Assembly: GCA_030749225.1 (NCBI GenBank)
Contig: JASMKO010000028.1
Coordinates: 1 to 64,000, forward strand
DNA length: 64,000 nt
Source: Verrucomicrobiota bacterium
Lineage (GTDB): Bacteria; Verrucomicrobiota; Verrucomicrobiia; Limisphaerales; UBA1096
Direction of reading: 5' to 3'
The notes under the pieces were generated by a model. The model was not told the DNA's origin and searched no databases. It saw nothing but the letters and a program-made list of their open reading frames with translations. Each line of letters opens with the position of its first letter. Positions within the stretch are counted from its first letter, which is position 1. Positions 21,201 through 28,438 of this stretch are shown one piece after another. The position numbers and the translations under genes were made by a program.

Positions 21201-21886
21201 CCGTTGATGGTACGCACCGACACCGAACCGCCCGAGCGCAGGATCGATGTCTCACCGTAGTTGGCCACGTAAATGTCGAGGTCGCCGTCGCCGTCCAAGT
21301 CACCCATCGCAACCGATGTTGAACCGATCTTCAGCGCCTCTACCCCTGCTGCCTGGGTTCGGTTCGTAAATCGGCCGGTGCCGTCGTTGACAAAAAGCGC
21401 ATTCGGCCCACCGCAGGAAGTAACGAACAGGTCAAGATCGCCGTCACCGTCCAGGTCGCCGAACGCCGCACCGGTGCTCGACATCCCTGGCGCGCCGACC
21501 CCAGCCGCAGTAGTGATGTTTTTGAACCTCCAATCACCGAGATTTTTAAACAGCCCGTTCTCACCGTCGAGATTGCACAGGTAGAGGTCGCACAGACCGT
21601 CACCGTCCACATCCCCGGCGGCGACACCCGCGCCGTTGAGTAGGTTAGCGTTGACCATCCGTGCACGAGCCAGACGGTTGGTAAAGGCAACGCCGGCCAC
21701 CTCCGCCGAGAGCAGCGAAAAACCGGGCGCCTGACCGAGCGGCCGGTTCACGCTGGCCTCGCGGTAATGGCCACGATCGTGCCACTGCAGCGGCTTGGCC
21801 AAGGCGGCACGTTTGGCCAAACCTAGGAGGCAAGCGCACAACAGAAGGTCAAAAGCAATGCCGGAAACAGTGCGCTTAATCATCAT
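18260..21886 (-). CDS. Secreted CRTAC1-like FG-GAP/VCBS and ASPIC/UnbV protein
   Basis: This very large protein (about 1,208 aa from the ATG at 21886; the track start is an upstream TTG) has a signal peptide and then many FG-GAP repeats with Ca-binding DxDxDG loops, for example GDVDGDGLCDLYLCN, GDLDGDGDLDLFVTS and DINQDGRPDIYICND. A UnbV/ASPIC segment lies near the middle (GNTRGIGARITVRGG, DWPSGRRTIVNG), and a second series of FG-GAP repeats ends in another UnbV-like tail (LEVTWSTGRARNEQI). Such proteins form beta-propellers and are common in secreted proteins of Planctomycetes and Verrucomicrobia. No enzymatic residues were seen. The signal peptide contains two copies of the dispersed palindrome (LGLAKRAALAK). 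Confidence 0.88.
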   Translation of the reverse strand: MMIKRTVSGIAFDLLLCACLLGLAKRAALAKPLQWHDRGHYREASVNRPLGQAPGFSLLSAEVAGVAFTNRLARARMVNANLLNGAGVAAGDVDGDGLCDLYLCNLDGENGLFKNLGDWRFKNITTAAGVGAPGMSSTGAAFGDLDGDGDLDLFVTSCGGPNALFVNDGTGRFTNRTQAAGVEALKIGSTSVAMGDLDGDGDLDIYVANYGETSILRSGGSVSVRTINGKSVVTGRYANRIRIMDGEMVEIGEPDFLYLNDGRGSFTKVDWMDGNWLDENGQPIRKEFWDLGLSAMIRDINQDGRPDIYICNDFQTPDRLWINRGNGKFQLVEEMAIRHRSYFSMAVDFADINRDGHDDFFVADMISPTHLLEMIQMGVTNPFARPIDEFIDRPIIHRNTLFVNRGDNSYMETANYSGVAASEWTWGVTFLDVDLDGLEDMLIANGHAFDTQNLDVMEKTARLGNLPFSQARKKVFLYPPLNVPNMVFRNDGGLRFTEVGRSWGFESKNVSHGISLCDLDNDGDQDVVVNCLNAPPLLYRNNATAPRVSVALRGVGGNTRGIGARITVRGGPHPQSQEMIAGGRYLAGDEPLRSFAVGQAESLTIGVDWPSGRRTIVNGAKSGYAYEIHEKHTQPGLSRLAKPKPLFIDASDRLAHMHTERPSDDFLRQPLLTRRLTESGPGVAFVDWDRDGRDELFLGNGADGKLAGYRIAADGHLAKLKEPAFGKPLAGDALGLGGDERGLLVVVSAHDSAETTAPSLLRFRSGVAKPDVISLPSDNHSDAGSIAVADVDGDGDLDVFVAGCGIPGKFPQPASSWLLHGGPDGLKLDAGHSTSLENIGVVSAAVFANLDDDPLPELALATEWGPIRIFKNSGGKFTDVTKAWGLDSQPGLWRTLAVGDFDNDGRFDLLAGNWGLNSPYKHGEKRVPYLVHGDIGGDGFYDALEARFDVAAQRLLPRHRLVTLEQLFPFLREQFPTHRRYAAATVQQLFAGQLAGVKLLKASHLASVVLLNRGGRFETKPLPVEAQLTPVSGAAVADFDGDGNEDVFLSQNYFALRVEDYRMDAGEGLLMLGDGRGGFLTVFGHRSGIQVYGEQRGCAVGDLNNDGRPDLLITQSKGRPKLYFNALGQAGLRVRADQGTVLRPVYDDGSKGPARLVSGGTGRYSRNSRTQLLGAAKRIRSLEVTWSTGRARNEQITDLSRLHELSTE

Positions 21887-21929
21887 CAAGCATCGAGAGG
21901 GTTACAAAAACGAACAGCTCGCACAAGTG

Positions 21930-23255
21930 TCACGGGCGCTGCGGCGGCTCGTTCGCGACCGCCGGCTTGTGCTTGCTCATAAAGTACAGACAACTTGCCA
22001 CGAAGCACACCAACCCCAACCCGCACAGCAGCCAGGTGAAGCCGCGCAGGAATTCAAAGTAATTCAGTTCACCCTGCCCGAGGTCCTTGTAAAGCTGAAC
22101 GGTGATTGAGCCGGTGTATCCGATCGCGTCGTGCAGATAGATCGCAAACACCGCCGTGCCGGCAACCTTAGTTGACGCCATCACTCGCTCGAACAACACC
22201 GCACCGTAAGGTACATAGGCGAGGTAGGCGCCAGTGCCAATCAGGATCATCCACCAAAGGCCAGAGATCTTCGCCAAATCGTGCAGCAATGTCGCAGTGG
22301 CCATAAGCACGATCCCGATTAGCATCACCCCGAACACGGCAACCAGCCCGTAACGATGATCCCGGAACAGGTTGAGGCAGGCGAGCGCTGTCATTACCCC
22401 AAAGGCCACAGGCCAGTCGGCCTGCAGGAACAGTTCCGGGCTGGTCTCATAACCCAGCGCCTTGAAAATTTCCGGCGTGTAGTTGTCGCGGAAATCCCGG
22501 TAGGCGGTGAGGAAAAAATAGACCAGCAACAGCATCAGCATCGCCGGGAGGAAGGTGCGGAAAAACGCCCAGCGCTGACTCGAGTCCATCACGCTGCGCC
22601 GGCTTCGATCGGCGACGTCCGCCGCGCTGGGCTGCGGCAATTGGTTCAAAAAATAAACCGCCACGATGAAGAGTGGCAGGAAACACAACCCCGCAGCCAC
22701 CGGCATCCAGAACTGGTCGATGCCCCGCTCCATCAACCAAGTGCCGAACGCCTTCACCGAACTGCTTGAGACGATGTACGAACAACTCAGGCCGGCGAAC
22801 ATCACCTCCGATGCCCGGCGCCCCTCAAGATAGCGCGACACCGATCCCCACACCATCCCCAGCGGAATCCCATTCATAAAAATGGCCACGACCTTGAACT
22901 GCTCAGGTACTAACCCAAAAAGGAAAAGTGCAAACTCTGCAAACAGAATCAGTCCCACGAGAAACTTGGCAAGGTGTGCCCGTCGTATCTCAGTGCAGAC
23001 CTTGATGCCAGCGTATTTCGAGAGCGCGTAGCCTATGATCTGGCTGATCAGCAGGACGGTCTTGAGGTTCACATCCGTCCCGAGGAACATCAGCCCATCG
23101 TACTTCGCCGCTGCGAATGGCTTGCGAAAGGCGTACATGCAGAAGTAGGTCGCGAAGGCGGCCAACGCCGCGTAGGCGACAAACCAGCGCGTCGGCGCTG
23201 TCTTTAGCCAGCGGTGAATGCGACTCTCACGCGTTGTCTGCGCATCATCAGGCAT
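21930..23255 (-). CDS. Multi-helix transporter of DUF5690/MFS type
   Basis: This 441-aa protein has about 12 hydrophobic helices and an N-terminal region AALAAFATYFCMYAFRKPFAAAKYDGL that I associate with DUF5690, an MFS-like family. Further features are RRAHLAKFLVGLILFAEFALFLFGL, a central cytoplasmic loop (QPSAADVADRSRRSV) and a polar C-terminus. The substrate is unknown. It lies 43 bp after the FG-GAP gene start and is divergent from the FAD enzyme gene. The family name is from recall and could be wrong; that it is a polytopic membrane transporter is secure. Confidence 0.7.
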   Translation of the reverse strand: MPDDAQTTRESRIHRWLKTAPTRWFVAYAALAAFATYFCMYAFRKPFAAAKYDGLMFLGTDVNLKTVLLISQIIGYALSKYAGIKVCTEIRRAHLAKFLVGLILFAEFALFLFGLVPEQFKVVAIFMNGIPLGMVWGSVSRYLEGRRASEVMFAGLSCSYIVSSSSVKAFGTWLMERGIDQFWMPVAAGLCFLPLFIVAVYFLNQLPQPSAADVADRSRRSVMDSSQRWAFFRTFLPAMLMLLLVYFFLTAYRDFRDNYTPEIFKALGYETSPELFLQADWPVAFGVMTALACLNLFRDHRYGLVAVFGVMLIGIVLMATATLLHDLAKISGLWWMILIGTGAYLAYVPYGAVLFERVMASTKVAGTAVFAIYLHDAIGYTGSITVQLYKDLGQGELNYFEFLRGFTWLLCGLGLVCFVASCLYFMSKHKPAVANEPPQRP

Positions 23256-23364
23256 TGGGGCACGGGAGGTTGCCGACTGGCTTGCTCAAGCGCAAGCCCG
23301 GGGGGCACGCCACCAGAAATAGCTATTGTCGTCCACATGGCTCTTGGACAAGCTCCCCGTGCCA

Positions 23365-25803
23365 ATGAAAGAACAGGCAAAAGTCGTCATCATCGGCGGT
23401 GGCATCACCGGGTGCAGCATCGCGTGGCATCTGGCCAGACGCGGCTGGACCGATGTGCTGCTCCTCGAGAAAGGAGAGTTGACCAGCGGCACCACATTTC
23501 ACTCAGTCGGCCTGGTCAGCCAATTCCGCACCTCGCCCGCTCTGATGCGGCTGATGAATTACAGCATTGGACTTTACGACCAATTCAGGGATGAGGGCGC
23601 CAACAATATCGGCTGGCACAAGGTCGGCAGCCTGCGACTGGCCTCCAGCCCCAACCGACTTAAGGCGCTGCAGCGGCAGGTCAGCCGGGCGCGCGGGCTC
23701 GGGCTCGATGTCGGCACCATCACTGCCGCTGAGGCGCTTGATATCGCACCGTTTCTTTCGCCCGAAGGCATCGAAGGTGCGGTGCACATTCCCGACGACG
23801 GCTGGCTGGATCCCAACGGCATCACGGTCGAGTTCGCCAAGCGTGCTCGTGAACTCGGAGTGGCTATCCAGACCAACTGCCGCGTTATCGACATCGGTCG
23901 CAACGGCTCGGGCGCAGTCACCCACGTCGAGACAGACCAAGGCACTGTGCAGACCGAGATTATCATCAATGCAGCGGGGCAATGGGCACCCCGTCTCTCG
24001 GCAATGGTGGGCGCAATCACCCCGATGGTGCCGCTCATGCACCAGTACCTAACCACGCGTCATATCCCCGGCCAGGAGTTGCCGGAGCAAACACCAGTCG
24101 TGCGCGATCCCGACAACCTTTTTTACCTGCGCGAGGAGGTCGGAGGATTCCTCGTCGGCGGATTCGAACTGGAGCCCAAGGCATGGGCCGCGGATGGTGT
24201 CCCGTGGGAGTTTACCCAGCAACTCCTACCCGAGGACTGGGAACTGTTCGAGCCGGTGATGGAGGGCGCGCTGCGGCGCATCCCGCTGATCGAGCGCGCC
24301 GAGGTCATCAAGCTGATCAACGGCCCCGACGCCATGACGCCAGACGGCCATTACTGCCTCGGTCCGGTGCCTCGCGTGCCCGGGTTCTATGTCGCCGCCG
24401 GAATGTCGCTCAACGGCATCGCCGGGGCCGGTGGGGTGGGCAAGGTGATGGCCGAGTGGATCATCGACGGCGAGCCATCGCTCGACCTGCACGAGATGAA
24501 TGTTCGCCGCTTTGGCGCGCATTTTGGCGACACGGACTTTGTCACCGAAAAGGCGCGCGAGGTGTACCACTACTACTACCATCAACACTACCCGACCGAC
24601 GAAACCCTGTGGGCCCGCAATCGCCGCAAAAGCCCTCTATACGACCGGCTTGCCGGCCTTGGCGCAGAGTTTGGTGAGAAAAACGGCTGGGAACGTGTTA
24701 ACTTTTTTCGGCCTGGCGAGCCTGCCCGCCAGGCGGCGGATGACCAGCACAACTGGGGCTGGAGCCGCGCGCCGTACCTCGACCTGATCCGCGAGGAGTG
24801 CCTAGCCGCCCGCGAACGCGTCGCGATGTTCGACATGACCTCATTCGGCAAATTCGAGGTCAGCGGCCCCGACGCGCTCGGCCTGCTGCAGCGAGTTGCC
24901 TGCAACAACATCGATCGACCCGTCGGCTCGCTCGTCTACACGCAGTTCCTCAATGCGCATGGCGGCATCGAGAGCGACCTCACCGTCTGCCGACTGGCCG
25001 ACGACCGGTTCCGTGTCATCACCGGCACATCATTCCTGCCCAACGACCTAGAGTGGGTTCGTGCGCACACACCAGCGGATGGGTCGGTCGAGTTACGAGA
25101 TGTCAGCGACGAATTGACCTGCATTGGCCTGTGGGGACCAATCGCGCGTCATGTGCTTGCCCAAGCGACCGGAGACGATATCAGCAACGACGCCTTCCCC
25201 TACCTGACGGCACGACAGATCACCGTGACCGGCAAACCAGCCTGGGCACAGCGCGTCAGCTACATCGGCGAACTGGGCTGGGAATTGTACCTCGCCAACG
25301 ACGACGCCGGCGCTGTTTGGGATACGCTGCTCGAGCTTGGCCAATCGCACGGCATCCGCACCGCCGGCTACAGGGCACTGGACTCGCTGCGACTCGAGAA
25401 AGGCTACGTATACTGGAGCACTGACGTAACGCCGGAGGATAACCTGCTCGAAGCAGGGCTGGGCTTCTGCGCCGACATGGCCAAGGACGACTTCATTGGC
25501 CGCGATGCCTTGGTCAAGCGCAAAGAGGAAGGGCTGCGGACACGTCTGCGAACCGTCGTACTCGAGGGAAATGTATTCCCCGCCTACGGTGCGGAGTCGG
25601 TTTGGTACAACGGCGAAATCATCTCACGCCTGCGAAGCGCAGGCCACGCTCATACCATTGACCGGTCGATTGCCTACTGTTATCTACCGTTGGACTTGGC
25701 CAAGCCGGGAACGGAAGTGGAGATCGAACTATTCGGCGAACGCGTCCCGGCCAAGGTCTCCCTCCCCATCCACGACCACAAGGGCGAACGCCTCAAGACC
25801 TGA
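23365..25803 (+). CDS. FAD-dependent dimethylglycine/sarcosine dehydrogenase-like protein
   Basis: This 812-aa protein combines four modules: an N-terminal FAD-binding DAO domain (VVIIGGGITGCSIAWHLARRG), an FAO_M-type middle, a GCV_T folate-binding domain (REECLAARERVAMFDMTSFGKFEVSG) and a GCV_T C-terminal domain. FHSVGLVSQF matches the HxxGL motif whose histidine carries covalent FAD in relatives. The predicted reaction is oxidative demethylation of an N-methylglycine-type substrate, passing the carbon to tetrahydrofolate. The track starts at a TTG (23326); the ATG at 23365 directly before the FAD motif is preferred. No glycine-betaine genes are adjacent, so the substrate is not fixed. Confidence 0.88.
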   Translation: MKEQAKVVIIGGGITGCSIAWHLARRGWTDVLLLEKGELTSGTTFHSVGLVSQFRTSPALMRLMNYSIGLYDQFRDEGANNIGWHKVGSLRLASSPNRLKALQRQVSRARGLGLDVGTITAAEALDIAPFLSPEGIEGAVHIPDDGWLDPNGITVEFAKRARELGVAIQTNCRVIDIGRNGSGAVTHVETDQGTVQTEIIINAAGQWAPRLSAMVGAITPMVPLMHQYLTTRHIPGQELPEQTPVVRDPDNLFYLREEVGGFLVGGFELEPKAWAADGVPWEFTQQLLPEDWELFEPVMEGALRRIPLIERAEVIKLINGPDAMTPDGHYCLGPVPRVPGFYVAAGMSLNGIAGAGGVGKVMAEWIIDGEPSLDLHEMNVRRFGAHFGDTDFVTEKAREVYHYYYHQHYPTDETLWARNRRKSPLYDRLAGLGAEFGEKNGWERVNFFRPGEPARQAADDQHNWGWSRAPYLDLIREECLAARERVAMFDMTSFGKFEVSGPDALGLLQRVACNNIDRPVGSLVYTQFLNAHGGIESDLTVCRLADDRFRVITGTSFLPNDLEWVRAHTPADGSVELRDVSDELTCIGLWGPIARHVLAQATGDDISNDAFPYLTARQITVTGKPAWAQRVSYIGELGWELYLANDDAGAVWDTLLELGQSHGIRTAGYRALDSLRLEKGYVYWSTDVTPEDNLLEAGLGFCADMAKDDFIGRDALVKRKEEGLRTRLRTVVLEGNVFPAYGAESVWYNGEIISRLRSAGHAHTIDRSIAYCYLPLDLAKPGTEVEIELFGERVPAKVSLPIHDHKGERLKT

Positions 25804-25820
25804 GTCAAACCAAGAGCGGA

Positions 25821-26609
25821 TCAGTTTTGATGCCCTTTCTGTTTCAGCAGCAGTTTTTTCTTATAGCGGCTCTGCACCACCTCGGTCAGTACCAGCACCG
25901 TGATTACGAAGTAAAACGTCGTCTTGCTCATGGCGTGAATCTCACTTCCGAACAGCTTCATTTTCGAAAGGTGCCCCCCCTCCGTCAACAACATGATGCC
26001 TACGACAAAAAGGATGAATAATCCGAGCACCTCATACATGCGATTCTTTTGAAGGAAGTTTGAAACTCCATCCGCAAGCCAGATCATCAATGCGCCTCCG
26101 GATAAAATTGCCGCCCCCATGATCCAGTAGTCCTTGTTGGGATCATTTACCAGCGCGACAGCGCTCAGGATGGAGTCAAAAGAGAATACCGCGTTCATGA
26201 ACACAATCTTTGCCACAACGGACTTGGCCGAGGAACTGTCTCGCTTTGTTTCTGATTGAAAATCCTCCACAGCAATCATATGGAAGATCTCCTTCATCGC
26301 CGTGTATAGAATGAACACACCCCCCACCAGCACTATAATGCTGTGCAGGTTGAACGACCCCTCAATGACGCCCTTCCACGAAATCGGAAACCATTCCGCC
26401 TGAAACGCGCTGATCATTTTGATCAGCAAAAACAGCAGTACGATTCGCAGGCCGACCGCGATGCCAATGCCCCATTTGCGAACGGACGACTGCTGCGCCT
26501 CAGGGGCGCGCTTCGACTCAAGCGAAATATAGAGCAGATTGTCGAACCCCAGCACCGCCTGCAGCAGCACCAGCATTCCCAACGTCATAACAATCTCAAC
26601 CAGTTCCAT
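25821..26609 (-). CDS. TerC-family integral membrane protein
   Basis: This 262-aa protein has about seven helices. Two acidic intramembrane motifs are diagnostic of TerC/Alx/YkoY proteins: LLQAVLGFDNLLYISL near the N-terminus and VFMNAVFSFDSILSAVALV in the middle. Members export Mn(II) or support metalation of secreted proteins. The basic C-terminal tail (SRYKKKLLLKQKGHQN) is cytoplasmic. It is convergent with the FAD enzyme (17 bp between stops). Confidence 0.88.
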   Translation of the reverse strand: MELVEIVMTLGMLVLLQAVLGFDNLLYISLESKRAPEAQQSSVRKWGIGIAVGLRIVLLFLLIKMISAFQAEWFPISWKGVIEGSFNLHSIIVLVGGVFILYTAMKEIFHMIAVEDFQSETKRDSSSAKSVVAKIVFMNAVFSFDSILSAVALVNDPNKDYWIMGAAILSGGALMIWLADGVSNFLQKNRMYEVLGLFILFVVGIMLLTEGGHLSKMKLFGSEIHAMSKTTFYFVITVLVLTEVVQSRYKKKLLLKQKGHQN

Positions 26610-26670
26610 CGCTCCAGGGGATTATTACAAAACCAGCCTGCAACCATCCAGAAAAATTAGATTGCGAACA

Positions 26671-26757
26671 TGGTACCGGTGGCCGGACTTGAACCGGCAC
26701 TCCCTCGCAGGAAAGGGATTTTAAATCCCTCGTGTCTACCAATTCCACCACACCGGC
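26671..26757 (-). tRNA. tRNA-Leu (anticodon UAA)
   Basis: On the minus strand the sequence starts GCCGGTGTGGTGGAATTGGT. It has a D-arm with AATTGGTAGACAC, the anticodon arm AGGGA-TTTAAAA-TCCCT (anticodon TAA), a long variable arm as expected for class II tRNAs, and a T-arm GGTTCAAGTCC. The acceptor GCCGGTG pairs with CACCGGT (one G-U) and is followed by discriminator A and an encoded CCA (26671-26673). Total length is 87 nt. Confidence 0.95.
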
Positions 26758-26833
26758 ATCATCAAAAAACTTTGGCTGGCGGTTGCCGACTCGCGGCGCG
26801 GCGATTGTACCCCGCGGCCGACCGTTCGCAAGC

Positions 26834-26851
26834 CGCGCTTGGCCAAGCGCG
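26834..26851. repeat. Dispersed palindrome, 18-bp intergenic copy
   Basis: CGCGCTTGGCCAAGCGCG is perfect and sits 43 bp before the SDR start, between the tRNA-Leu and that gene. With the copy at 282 it is the longest seen. In a transcript of the SDR gene it would lie in the leader. Confidence 0.9.
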
Positions 26852-26893
26852 ATACGGAAGGCACTATCTGCGGCTACGAATCTTTGTTAAATC

Positions 26894-27667
26894 ATGCTTC
26901 CAGGAATTAAACTATTCGATTTGAGCGGAAAGACCGCGGTGATTACCGGCGGGTCGAAAGGGCTGGGCGAGGCCATGGCAGCCGGTTTGGGCAGCGCAGG
27001 CGCCAACCTGATGCTGATCAGCCGCAACGAAGCCGAGGCCAAGGCGACTGCAGCCAGACTGGCCGAGGAGTACGGGTGCAAGGCACTTGGTTTTGCGGCG
27101 GACGTCTCGAGCCAGGTAGAGACGGAGACCATGATAGCGGCGGCAATTGACGCCCTTGGCCAAGTGGACATCCTCATCAACAGTGCTGGCATCAACACGC
27201 GTGGACCGATCGACGAGTTGAGCTACGAGCAGTTCTCCGAGGTGCAACGGATCAACGTCGACGGTATCTGGCTCGCCTGCCGGGCGGTGCTGCCGCACAT
27301 GAAGGAGCGCGGCTACGGCCGCATCGTCAACATGGCCAGTGCGCTTGGCCTTGTGGCGATCCCGAATCGAACTCCATACGCGACCAGCAAGGGCGGCGCA
27401 GTGCAGTTGACCCGGGCGCTGGCGATGGAACTGGCTGGTAGCGGCATCACGGTCAACGCGATTTGTCCCGGGCCATTTTTAACACCGATGAACGTGCCGA
27501 TCGCCGATACCGACGAGGGGAAGAAATTTATTGTTGGCGCGACAGCTCTGAAGCGCTGGGGTGAACTTAAGGAAATTCAGGGAGCCGCCATCTATCTTGC
27601 CAGCGATGCCGCAAGCTACACCACCGGCGCCATGCTCAGCGTCGATGGCGGTTGGACCGCGCAATAG
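26894..27667 (+). CDS. Short-chain dehydrogenase/reductase
   Basis: This 257-aa classical SDR has the cofactor motif [16 protein letters not shown] (in [10 protein letters not shown]), the catalytic Ser in NMASALG, the YxxxK pair in PYATSKGGA, and a C-terminal [14 protein letters not shown]. The phrase [19 protein letters not shown] is typical of gluconate 5-dehydrogenase or 2-deoxygluconate 3-dehydrogenase-like members, so a sugar-acid substrate is possible. FabG-type function is less likely because no fatty-acid genes are near. The dispersed palindrome occurs as ALGQV. It is convergent with TauE/SafE. Confidence 0.88.
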   Translation: MLPGIKLFDLSGKTAVITGGSKGLGEAMAAGLGSAGANLMLISRNEAEAKATAARLAEEYGCKALGFAADVSSQVETETMIAAAIDALGQVDILINSAGINTRGPIDELSYEQFSEVQRINVDGIWLACRAVLPHMKERGYGRIVNMASALGLVAIPNRTPYATSKGGAVQLTRALAMELAGSGITVNAICPGPFLTPMNVPIADTDEGKKFIVGATALKRWGELKEIQGAAIYLASDAASYTTGAMLSVDGGWTAQ

Positions 27668-27670
27668 GGC

Positions 27671-28423
27671 TTAGAAAAAAAACAGGCGGATGCCAGCAAT
27701 GGCAGAGAAGATGTACAGCAGTATCTCGAAGCCCTGTTGTGGGATGATCTGAATGGCCTTCCGACCGATGAAGATACCGGCGAAAATCGCAGGGAAGACG
27801 AGTAGGTTCACGCGCAGCGACTGCTCGTTGACCAATTCCAGGTTGGCCACCATTGGCAGCTTGATGATGTTCACCAGCAGGAAGCATCGCGCGCCCACGC
27901 CGAGGAAGGTTTCCTTGGCCATCTTCTCGACCAGCGCGTAGATGGAGAAGACCGGCCCGGCAGCATTAGCCATGATGGTGGAGGAGCCGATCAGAAATCC
28001 ACTGATCCATCTGAAGCCGGCTGAGTGCGTGAGGCGGCCAAGCGCTTCGCCAAGCCGTAGTCTACCCAGTTGCAGCCCGAGCATCAGCATGATGATCGCG
28101 CCTATTCCCTTGCGCGCGGTAGACTCGGTGATGTAATCCAACAAAAAATAGCCTGCGATAAGACCGACAAAAGTAGGCGGCAGGAGTGGCCACACCTCTT
28201 TCCACGAAGAATATCGGCGAAAAAGCGGATAGACGGTAAGATCGCAGACGATTAGCATCGGCACGATCATCCCAACGGATGCCTTGGCCCCGAACAACTC
28301 GGCAAGGATCAGGACATTGACCATGGCGAGGCCGGGAAACCCGGTCTTGGAGAAACCAAGGCTGAACGCCCCAAACAACGCGAGTAACCAGGTTGTGATG
28401 GAAATGTTGCCGAAAAAATCCAA
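27671..28423 (-). CDS. TauE/SafE-family membrane permease
   Basis: This 250-aa protein has about eight helices and the family hallmarks: LGFSKTGFPGLAMVNVLILAELFGAKASVGMIVPMLIVCDL near the N-terminus and a second half starting GFLIGSSTIMANAAGP. Members export sulfite, sulfonates or other organic anions. The start appears to be TTG at 28423 (MDFFGN), because the first helix begins immediately afterwards. It is 15 bp after the hydrolase-fusion gene in the reading direction of the minus strand, so the two could be co-transcribed. Confidence 0.85.
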   Translation of the reverse strand: MDFFGNISITTWLLALFGAFSLGFSKTGFPGLAMVNVLILAELFGAKASVGMIVPMLIVCDLTVYPLFRRYSSWKEVWPLLPPTFVGLIAGYFLLDYITESTARKGIGAIIMLMLGLQLGRLRLGEALGRLTHSAGFRWISGFLIGSSTIMANAAGPVFSIYALVEKMAKETFLGVGARCFLLVNIIKLPMVANLELVNEQSLRVNLLVFPAIFAGIFIGRKAIQIIPQQGFEILLYIFSAIAGIRLFFF

Positions 28424-28438
28424 GGTGCTGCCCGACGG